The translations under genes were made by a program, and so were the position numbers. Below the pieces are notes generated by a model that saw only the letters and a list, made by a program, of their open reading frames with translations, was not told the DNA's origin and did not search any database. A DNA stretch of 64,000 bases from Parietichytrium sp. I65-24A (Eukaryota; Sar; Bigyra; Thraustochytrida; Thraustochytriidae), in NCBI GenBank assembly GCA_012862575.1, contig BLSF01000013.1, positions 558,001 to 622,000 of the forward strand, written 5' to 3'. Numbering within the stretch: position 1 is the first letter of the stretch; each line of letters begins with the position of its first letter. Of the stretch, positions 29,953-38,778 are shown one piece after another.

Positions 29953-32593
29953 ATGGTCCTCTCGCACGAGGTGGTGGACTTGGCGGGATCTAGCGACGAG
30001 GAAACGCCGACAGAGAGCGGCGGCACGTCGGGACTGGCTGCTACGCGAAGGGGCCGCAGTTGGGAGGCGACAGGAGCCGGGCTTGGCGCTAGAAAGCGGT
30101 CGAGATGCGGTAAAAGAAGAAGCAGGATCCAGTTGGCGTCGTCTCTATCATTCGCGTCGTATCCGGTGGTGGAGGACTGGCGAGTTTGTGCGGATTTGGA
30201 GGCCGAACACTCGCGCTATTCCTCAGCAGAGGAAGCTGGGGTCACCAGAGGGAGTAGTAGCAGCTCTCTGTTGGCGGTGATAAACGGCAACGGCGGCAAT
30301 TATAATGATGATGATGATATTGCTAATAACAGCAACTGCTCGATCGCGTCAAAATTTTCCGCGGGATCTTCAAAGTCGCTTTATTGGGAGGATGAGTCGA
30401 GTCGAGGTAGCGCCAACGTTCGTGTCAACGATGCGATCAAAGTAGCCTTGTATGAGGATGTGGAGTTTCCAGGCAGCGAAAGCTCTATTAGTGGCTCCAC
30501 CCGAGACCCTGGCCTTCCGCCGCCGGACGCGCCAATTTGTAAGTGCACGCGCCCTTGTGCACAAAAAATTGTATTCAAGCAAACACGAAACTCGGGGCGG
30601 CACTTTTGGTGTTGCAAAACGCGAACGTGCAACTTTTTTCGGTGGGCTCCGCAAAGTGAATGGGTGGTCTCCAACTCAAACCTTGTGTGGCGCCGCCCTC
30701 CGCAGTGGCCGGCGTACCCTACAGTGGTTGCTTCCAACTCGTTTCGAGCCGACGATGTGAGGCAAGGAAAGCTTGGAGACTGCTGGTTCCTGTCGGCACT
30801 CAGCGTACTTGCGGTGCGATCAGATCTGATTGAGTGCTTGTTCCCGAGTGTTGAGCCTAAACCAGAGGGGGGTCCCTATCACGTGCGGTTGTTTATCGAT
30901 GGAGCCTGGCGAGTCTACACACTCGACGACCAGTTCCCCTGTATTAAAAAAGTTACCGCCAAAAGTCGGCAAGTAAAACTGAATCAACACGACCGATTTT
31001 CTCTTGCGTACTGCAAGGCCACGCGAAATCAGCTCTGGGTTCCGCTTCTGGAGAAGGCATACGCGAAGGCGCACGGTTGCTACTCTGCGATATCCGGAGG
31101 CTGGATTGCAGAGGCCCTCTTTGACTTGGTAAGTATACATGAGCCTCTTCGCTCAGCTGCATTGTTATTCTGAGGACCAATGAGGGGCTCTAACCCGCAA
31201 CTGCGCACCTGAGTAGACTGGCCGCCCAACAGAAACCATTGGCATTGGTAGTATGGGAGAGGAGGAGTTGTACAACCTGTTGCTTTCCTTTCACAGCGAG
31301 GGCTATCCGATGGGTGCTAGTTGCCACGCCCCGGACAAGGCTTCTGGGTTGCTTGGCCACCACGCATACTCTATACTTGACGTGAAGACGACTGAATTGC
31401 GGGCTGAAAAGCAGGCCAAGCTTAAAGACATATTTCAGCGCATGAAAAAGACAACAGCTCCTGTGCCGAACGAGCACAAGAAACTGTTGCGCCTCATTAA
31501 ACTTCGTAATCCACATGGCCAAGGAGAGTGGAGAGGCCCATTTAGCCGAAAGTCGGTCGAGTGGACTCCCTCCTTACGAAAGGAACTCGGCCACACCGAC
31601 GAGAACAATGGCACGTTTTGGATGCCATTCGATTTGTTTCTTGCAAACTTTAACCATGGCACAGTTGACATCTGCAAGGCTCCGAGACAAGGAACCGGGT
31701 GGAAATATTTTAATTGGAAAGCAAATTTTGGTGTTTCCCAGTGGTGGAGCGAAGAGGTTTTAGAAATCAGTGTCGCGGACCAGGCAACTTGGACCCACTT
31801 TTCGGTATGCCAAGCTACAAAGCGCGGCAAGGTGGATGGAGAGTACACATACTGCGACGTGGCCGTCCTTGTCGTGAGGCTTGAGGCGGATGGCTCTGCG
31901 GGGTCTACTGAGAACCTCAGTCTCCCAGGCCAGTGCAAGATCCACCACTTTGACCTGCTGCTCGAAGCAAACACAAATTACGCCGTCTTTACCTTTTCGC
32001 TGGGGCGTTGCGCCACAAAGCAGGTGCGGGACACGGCTAACTTCACCCTGCGGCTCATGAGCTCAAAGCAGCTTCGGCTTCGGAAACGTTTCGTTCCAAG
32101 TCCGGCATTGTATGTCGACCTCATCCATAGCGCCCTGCTCGAGCAGCTTGGCGGGCAGGGCAAGTTGCTTCGCGGATTCCGAAAACTCGAGTTCAGTGGA
32201 GTCATTGAGAGGGAGTTTCATCTGGTGGCTATCGAGTCTCAGAGCGCCATCCTTGTGCTCGCCATAAACCCAGATTTCGCAGTCCATGCCTCTGTGCAGG
32301 TGATCATCACCGGCCACCAGGACAGCGGAGCAACGAATGTTGCCAAGGATCTATCGGTTCCCACCCACTATGTGCCCCCGAGCTCTGCTCGTATCATCGC
32401 CGCCTTTTCCATCACGGGCTTCCAAGACTACGAATATGGCTTTGGTAACCGGGCGGACGCTGGCACCTCGTCAAGCTCGAACTTTTTCGTGAGCCCGGGC
32501 AACGTCCTCCAGCTCGATGCTCAGCCTGCAGACGCCATCGATAACACTGACTCTACAAGTGTGTTTCAGCCTCGGGCGGTGCGAATGCTTTAA
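29953..32593 (+). CDS. Calpain-type cysteine protease with GRF zinc finger
   Basis: Exons 29953-31128 and 31217-32593 give 850 residues. The 88-base intron has a GTAAGT donor, a CTAAC branch site and a GAGTAG acceptor, and restores the conserved join EALFDL-TGRPTETI. The N-terminal 190 residues are disordered. A GRF-type zinc finger follows at about 194-236 (CKCTRPC...GRHFWCCKTRTCNFFRW; Cys198, Cys202, Cys220/221 and Cys226 as likely ligands). The C2 protease core has Cys277 in GDCWFLSAL, His441 in HHAYSI and Asn490 in LRNPHGQGEW. The segment from about 550 on resembles the calpain beta-sandwich domains. No EF-hand domain is present. Calpains cut substrates in a limited, Ca2+-triggered way; GRF fingers in TOP3A, APE2 and NEIL3 bind single-stranded DNA, so this fusion is odd. 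Confidence 0.9.
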
Positions 32594-32623
32594 GTCTGTG
32601 TGCTGTATTCTATAAAAAATATA

Positions 32624-32629
32624 AATAAA
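32624..32629 (+). terminator. Candidate polyadenylation signal AATAAA
   Basis: AATAAA 31 bases after the calpain stop codon on the same strand. Confidence 0.45.
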
Positions 32630-33016
32630 AAGTTGCCTTTTCACCTCTAAAGTTCCACTCGTAGCGAATCATTTTTCGGTAAGGACAGATCTTTTTCATC
32701 TCGACACGGACTCTCAGAACTAAATTGTCCCCAAATTTCGGCGCGAATGCATCCCGCGATGGTCGCGCTCGCTGCGCTTGCTTCTTTTCGCCTCTGGTCG
32801 ACACCTTCCGCTGTCGCTGACAGCAGATACTTCTTTCTGTGTTTGAAGCCGGCCCATCTCAGCCCTCTCGCCAGTTCGACTTGACTCTGTCCAAGTCCAT
32901 TTTCTCTTCCGGTGAACTAGTACGCGTCTGACAAAGAGACAAATTGGCATGAGACTCAGCCCACTCTGCCATTGTCACGATTGCCATGGCGACAATGCCG
33001 ACGCATAAAATAAACA

Positions 33017-33064
33017 TTTGGCATCATTTGGCATCATTTGGCATCATTTGGCATCATTTGGCAT
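33017..33064. repeat. 10-base tandem repeat GCATCATTTG
   Basis: Nearly five head-to-tail copies of a decamer, the inner ones identical, about 250 bases upstream of TOP3B. Confidence 0.9.
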
Positions 33065-33312
33065 TTGACACCATGTATTGACAGAGTACCATTGATATTG
33101 ACAATATAATAACGAGTTGGTTAATGTCTTGGAGAGGGTAAAAAAAATATCTTGGCGCAAGTACAGCGGGAATGTGGAGTCCTCGCGTGCACAAGGCGTG
33201 CCTGCGAGAAGAGGAAGTCTAGGCTGCGAGGACAATCAGTGATCGCCGAAGCGCGCACGAACGAGGCGAACGGGCTGCGATAAAAGTTGCGGGGCGATCC
33301 GACAGGCCCAAG

Positions 33313-36300
33313 ATGACGTTTACGGTGCTAATGGTGGCGGAAAAGCCGTCGATTTGCAATGCAATAGCTACCGCGCTGGCCCCAAAGGGAGGGTTGCGAA
33401 CGCGAGGCGGGACGCCTCCGGTGCACGAGTTCAAAGGCCGCTTTCTGCAGCAGGAGTGCACGTTTCGGGTGACTTCGGTGGTGGGCCACGTCTTCTCCGT
33501 TGACTTTCCAGCAGAGTACCAGAACTGGACAAGCACTGACCCTTTGGAGTTATTCAAAGCCCCAGTGAAGCGCAAAGCAGAGAAAGGGGGCATAGTTAGA
33601 CTTTTGCAGACTGAGAGCAAGGACTGTCAATATCTCGTGCTCTGGCTCGACGCAGACCTGGAGGGAGAAAACATCTGCTTTGAGGTCATCGATTGTTGCA
33701 ATCTAAGACCTGCGAGGGGCAAGGAGCAGCAGATTTTTCGAGCGAAATTCAGCGCAATCAATGCGTCAGATATCCATAAGGCCATGGCGAACCTCGGGGT
33801 CCCCAACGAAAATGAGTCTAAGGCAGTTGAAGCGCGCCAAGAGTTAGATTTGAAGGTTGGTGTTGCGTTCTCCCGTTTTCAGACGCAGTACTTTCAAGGC
33901 CGATATGGCGACCTTGACTCCACAGTGATCTCATATGGCCCGTGCCAAACGCCCACACTGGGTTTCTGCGTCAGACGCCACATTGACATTGTCACCTTTC
34001 AAAGCGAGCCTTACTGGGTCCTCAAGCTAGAGGTGGTCAAAGATGGGCGGAAAATCAGCGCCGAGTGGTCTCGAGGGCGTGTGTTTTTGAGTGAGATGGG
34101 CAGAATGTTCAATGCCATTTCAAACGCCACTCCGGTTGCAAGCATTACGTCGATTAAGTCCAAGTTGACGAAAAAGGGTCGGCCGACTCCAATGAATACC
34201 GTCGGCATGCTCAAGTTAGCATCCAAAGTTCTCGGAATGGGCCCTTATGAGGTAAGCGCGAGCCACGTTCTCGGTGGTTTTGTTTTTTCATGCTTGTGAT
34301 TGGCTTCATGTAGAGCCAAAATACTAATCTGTTTGTCTTGTCAACGAAATAGGCTATGCAAGTCGCAGAAAGACTTTATCTCCAAGGCTATTTAAGCTAT
34401 CCTCGCACGGAGTCGACGGCGTACCCTGCATCATATGACATTCGCGCCGCGCTTCAAGACCAGTCCCAGCATCCTCATTGGGGCGAGTTTGCACTTCAGC
34501 TCGTTCGAAACGGCCACACTAAGCCGAAGGGAGGGGTGGATATGGGCGACCATCCACCCATTACCCCGGTTCGGTTGGCTTTTCCGCAAGATCTTAGTGG
34601 GCAGATGGCGCGCCTTTATGACTTGGTTGTGCGCCATTTTATCGCCACGGTGTCCCCAGACGCTGAGTTTTACGAGACAAAGGTTGCTTTCAGCGTTGGT
34701 GGCGAACAAGTCCTTAATGCGGATGGTAAAGTCTCCGCAAGCTTGAGTACCCCCGGTGAAGTGTTCACGGCTAAGGGCAGGAGAATGGTGAATGCGGGCT
34801 TCTTGGCTGTCCTTAAAGGCTTTGATCTCAAAGCCATGGAGGACAGAGATCCGGACCAATTAGACGAAGAGGAAGACGACGATATCTTGGCGGAATTTGA
34901 GCAGGCCATGCCGGATTTCAAGGAAGGCGAAGTGCTGCCGGTAGTTGCCCCGAAATCGAAGAACGACTCTCGCGGGGTATTATCGGTCTCGCGCGATGAA
35001 TCGTTCGCTTCTGTGCTATTGCTTGAGCGCAAAACCACGCCACCTGGCTACTTGACGGAGGCAGAGCTCATTGGTCTTATGTACGTTTATTCTTGGTCAA
35101 CACATGCTTTCTTCCTTCTTCGGATCCTAACATATATTCCACTTTTGGTCGACACAGGGAACGCAATGGAATCGGTACCGATGCCTCAATTCCAACGCAC
35201 ATAGAGAATGTTTGCAAGCGAAATTATGTCACTTTAGAAACGGGTAGAAGATTGGTTCCGTCCAGGCTAGGAATTGTGCTCAGCCAGGGTTTGTTCCGGA
35301 TCGACCCAGATCTCATCATGCCTTCGGTTCGAGCGACAATAGAAGGCCAATGCAAACTTATTGCCAAAGGCCAAGCTCGGAAGGAGGCAGTCGTGAAGCA
35401 AGCTTTGAACAACTTTACCCGCAAGTACATCTATTTTGTTCGCAGTATATCGAAGATGGACGAGCTGTTTGCCAGCTCCTTCTCCGCCTTGATCGACGCG
35501 GGCCGCCCGTTCTCTCGTTGCGGGCTTACGAAACGCTATTTGAGCTTCATAGATGGGCCTCCAGCGCGTCTGTACAATAAAGTCACAGAGATGGTGTACA
35601 GTTTGCCTCAGGGTGGCGTCCATAAGCAGTGGGGCAGCCGGGTCTGCGAGGTTCCAAACTGTGGATTCGAGGCCACGCTTTACAGCGTTGGGTCTCCCCA
35701 GCGAACTTACCCGTTGTGCCCAAATTGTTTCAATCATCCAAAGCAGGTAAGTAGAAGAGCGGCTGCTTAATTGGCGGACTGATTGTGATGGCTAACAAAA
35801 GCGGCTGTTGATAGGAATGGGGCCCTACGTGGGACCAGCTCGCTGAAATCGAGGAAGGAGATGGGAGAAGCCAGAAATGTTTGGAGTGCCCGCTTCCGGA
35901 CGGCCATCCTCTTGTAACCTCTTTGACAGTGTGTGACGATCCAGAGAGTGGAGGAGTATTCATCCTCGATGTCAACAGTGGCCCAAAATGGAAGCTCGTT
36001 TCGACGCGCTCAGCTACGTGCATCAACATGCCGAAAGGTGTTGTTAAAAAGGCAACTGTTTTGAAGAAGGTGGATCCGGAGAATGGCTTTCATTTGCTAG
36101 AGCTTGAGTTTGTCGAAGGGAAATCGCCTTGCGAGGACGGTGCGCTCAAGCATACGGGATGTGTACTGACGGATCCCGTGCTTAAAGCCTTAATGAAAAC
36201 CAATGAGGGTACCAACAAGCTGTCGAGAAAAGTTGCAGTCGCCCACGGCCTCGCCAGACCAGGCAGAGGTCGTGGTAGAGGTAGAGGTAGAGGCCGCGGC

Positions 36301-36315
36301 CGCGGCGGGAGGTAG
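33313..36315 (+). CDS. TOP3B: DNA/RNA topoisomerase III-beta, four exons
   Basis: Exons 33313-34251, 34353-35080, 35158-35746 and 35815-36315 give 918 residues. The introns (101, 77, 68 bases) have GTAAGC, GTACGT and GTAAGT donors and CTAAT/CTAAC branch sites, and all three joins restore family sequence (LGMGPYE-AMQVAERLY, ELIGLM-ERNGIGTDASIP, NHPKQ-EWGP). A Toprim domain (MVAEKPS, LDADLEGENICFE) is followed by the type IA core with catalytic Tyr329 in YLSYPRTEST. An acidic insert lies near 485-515. At the first C-terminal zinc-ribbon site, human-type CGKC and CSHC pairs read CGLT and YNKV, so this ribbon has probably lost its metal; later Cys motifs partly remain. The tail is an RG-rich box (about 898-918), as in animal TOP3B, which uses it to bind RNA and TDRD3. 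Confidence 0.95.
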
Positions 36316-36750
36316 ACCTGACTCTGAACCGAAGAATATTGTTTCGTTTTTCATCGGATTTAGCCGAACACCTTTTTCGTTTTATGTTTTTCTTTCAATC
36401 AAGATACTGTCACGCAAGGTCCTTTGTTTGTATAGTATGTATGTTTGTTTGTTTGTTTGGCTGGCAAAGATCGAGTGTTGTTGTCTTGTGTGAGAGTAAA
36501 GATTGTGGCACTTGCTTGATTTTTCGCTTCCATGACTTGCGAGGTTGGTCCGTGGGCGAAGAGCAAGGTCATCAAAGCCGCTGAGTACTTTGCGCTCAAA
36601 TCTTCACAAGCGATCAAACGACGGAAACTCATTCTCAATAGCATTTTGTTCAATGAAGAGTGAGGGCAAGCTATGGGTCCAAAACGAAAACTCGACACGA
36701 AAAGAAAAAAAAGAGATCTTGACTTTTTTTTATACCTCCAACTTTGACAT
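36316..36750. other. Convergent 3' region, TOP3B / cytochrome c1
   Basis: 435 bases between two stop codons. Contains a TTTG repeat near 36443 and poly-A/poly-T runs near 36700-36730; no gene. Confidence 0.6.
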
Positions 36751-37584
36751 CTAATTCACGTATTCCACCTTTCTGCCCTTGAGGATGGAGAAGCGGAACC
36801 TCTTATAAAAGCCGGTAACAACAGCCATGAGGATGAGGCCGCTAACCCACTTGATTCCAGCGCGTTTGCGATCATCGTGCTCAGGCTCTGCAGCCCATGC
36901 GAGAAATGTAACAACATCAGCAGCCATCTGGGACTCGGTGGCAGGGGTGCCATCTTCGTACTCGACGCCTCCATCCTCGAGCTGCTTTGGCATACCGATG
37001 GCGCCACCAGGAAAGTACGGGTTGTAGTACAGCCCGGAACGGAGGGACACTCCTTCTGGTGGTTCGCGGTACCCGGTCAGAAGCGCAAAGACGTAGTCAG
37101 CGCCAGAGTGGCGTGCTTTGACCATGAGGGACAAATCTGGCGGGTACGCTCCTGCGTTGGCCATGCGGCCCTCCTCTTCGTTCCTGTAAGGCGAAGGGAA
37201 CTTGTCCGAAGGCTTACCTGGGCGTTCGAACATCTCACCGGTGTCGTCCGGGCCGTCTTCCACATCAATCTGCGCGGTCATATTCTTCACCTCCTGCTCG
37301 CTGAACGCGACCCCGATCAACGTGCGGTACGACACCAACTCCAAGCTGTGGCACGCCGCGCAGATCTGTGTGTACACCTGGTGCCCGCGCCGGATGGCCG
37401 CATGGTCGAACGCCGAGAACGGCCCGTTGAAGCTCCAGTTGTACGACGGCGCGTGCAGCACCTCATCGTTCGCCAGCGCCACGCCTCCCACGCCCACGCT
37501 CGCCACCGCAACTCCCACTCCTGCGCCCACTCCTCCGCGCGTCCTCAGCGCACCCAGCGCACCGCTTGCTGCGCGCCGCCACAT
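36751..37584 (-). CDS. CYC1: Cytochrome c1, mitochondrial complex III subunit
   Basis: 277 residues, nuclear-encoded. It passes electrons from the Rieske protein to cytochrome c in the inner mitochondrial membrane. The N terminus (MWRRAASGALGALRTRGG) is Arg-rich with no acids, as expected of a presequence, and is followed by a Val/Gly-rich hydrophobic sorting segment. Mature features are the heme site CAACH (Cys75, Cys78, His79), the RNEEEGRMANAGAYPPDLS segment, the axial Met in GAIGMPKQL (about 199), and a C-terminal membrane anchor (WVSGLILMAVVTGFYKRFR) with a basic matrix tail. The eukaryotic heme motif is CAACH or FAACH; here it is CAACH, so both cysteines can bind heme. ATG 37584 begins the presequence. 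Upstream, a CT-rich tract on the plus strand (purine-rich in the sense direction) starts three bases away. Confidence 0.96.
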   Translation of the reverse strand: MWRRAASGALGALRTRGGVGAGVGVAVASVGVGGVALANDEVLHAPSYNWSFNGPFSAFDHAAIRRGHQVYTQICAACHSLELVSYRTLIGVAFSEQEVKNMTAQIDVEDGPDDTGEMFERPGKPSDKFPSPYRNEEEGRMANAGAYPPDLSLMVKARHSGADYVFALLTGYREPPEGVSLRSGLYYNPYFPGGAIGMPKQLEDGGVEYEDGTPATESQMAADVVTFLAWAAEPEHDDRKRAGIKWVSGLILMAVVTGFYKRFRFSILKGRKVEYVN

Positions 37585-37706
37585 CCTCTCTCTCTCTCTT
37601 TCTCTCTCTTACTCTCTCTCTTACTCTCTCTTACTCTTGCCCTCTCTCTCTCGCGCCGCTCGCGCTGTCCCCGGCCGCCTTCCTCCTTCCTCTTTCCGTC
37701 CCGACT

Positions 37707-37881
37707 GTCCCGGCTGTCCCAGTCCCCGTATGACTGTGTCCGCGGTGTGAGTGAGTGAGTGAGAGAGAGAGAGAGAGAGAGAGGAGGGAAGGGNGTCCCG
37801 GCTGTCCCAGTCCCCGTATGACTGTGTCCGCGGTGTGAGTGAGTGAGTGAGAGAGAGAGAGAGAGAGAGAGGGAGGGAAAG
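37707..37881. repeat. 87-base near-identical direct repeat around an N
   Basis: Copy 1 (37707-37793) and copy 2 (from 37795) both run GTCCCGGCTGTCCCAGTCCC, then CGTATGACTGTGTCCGCGG, then a GTGA/GA microsatellite. They differ only in the microsatellite end. The single N at 37794 lies exactly at the join. Confidence 0.9.
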
Positions 37882-38740
37882 GGAAGCGAAAGCGTAGGCG
37901 GTGGGGCGTAGGGGAGGCGGTAGATGGAGGCTAGGAGCTGCACAGCTGCACTGAGTGGTGGCTCTTGGGAGAGACGGAGGGATTAGATAGATATGAGTAG
38001 ATTGGTTGTGAGTGAGAAACTGAGAAACTGAGAGAGACTGAGAGAGACTGAAAATGAGAGAGGATTGACGCGTTTCTCCGCAGTGCTACTGCAGGGTAGA
38101 CCATTGCTACGACTGACCTTAGCGAGGGAGGGTAGGCCGCCGGTAGGGGTTTGGTTTGCGTGAGGTGGTGCTAGTCGGGGGAGTTACGCTGTAGGGTAGG
38201 CCCACGGCAGCCATAGGAGTCAGCCAGCTGCGGGTAGGAACAGGGAATGGGTAGTAGGAGAATAGGAAGTGCTACCCTGCCGTGGTGAGGCGAGTGGACG
38301 GCTGCGACTGCTAGGGGTTTTAAATGAGTGAAGGGTATCGCAAGAGGGAACAAGAGAAGGCTCGCTGCTTGTGAGAGGAGAGCAGACGGTGCGGCGCCCT
38401 GACCGAACCTAACCCATGGGAGCAGTAAGATGGCCGTAGTGGAGAACAAGAGGAACACAGCGACGGACGAGTTGCGTAACGATGGCCCCTCTGTTGGTGT
38501 GATTTGGTTTGGTTTGGTTTGCAGAAGCATTTGTTTCTTGCTCAGAAGAGTTGCATTGCAAGATCAATCATACTATAGAACCGGACTTGCAATGAGAAAT
38601 GGAGCTGAGGTTTCATCGTGTAGTTAAGAAATCTGAGATTTTTTTGGTTGACAATGAAGGTACTGATAGCCTCTGTTTTATTGTTTTAATAATTAATTAA
38701 ACAAACCCCAGAAAAGGGAAATGAAAACTGAAATACTATC

Positions 38741-38764
38741 ATGCACATGCACATGCACATGCAC
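38741..38764. repeat. ATGCAC hexamer repeat
   Basis: Four tandem copies of ATGCAC, 15 bases beyond the stop codon of the receptor gene. Confidence 0.85.
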
Positions 38765-38778
38765 AAGATGTGCTCTGT

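Larger units (their letters stand above)
32594..33312. other. Intergenic region, calpain / TOP3B
   Basis: 719 bases between two genes on the same strand, with a 10-base tandem repeat at 33017-33064. No gene seen. Confidence 0.6.
37585..38778. other. Intergenic region upstream of CYC1, with assembly N
   Basis: 1.2 kb: CT microsatellite (37587-37650), an 87-base direct duplication around an N at 37794, GA microsatellites, and a CATGCA hexamer repeat (38741-38764) near the end of the receptor gene. No gene is convincing. Confidence 0.55.

Noticed and set aside
29711-30280. A 189-codon frame overlapping the calpain 5' end.
   Set aside because: Arg/Glu-rich repeat-coded sequence in another frame of the calpain exon.
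36241-36315. RG-rich repeat at the TOP3B end considered as out-of-frame low-complexity noise.
   Set aside because: It lies in the family frame after the last exon join and matches the RG box known at the end of animal TOP3B.
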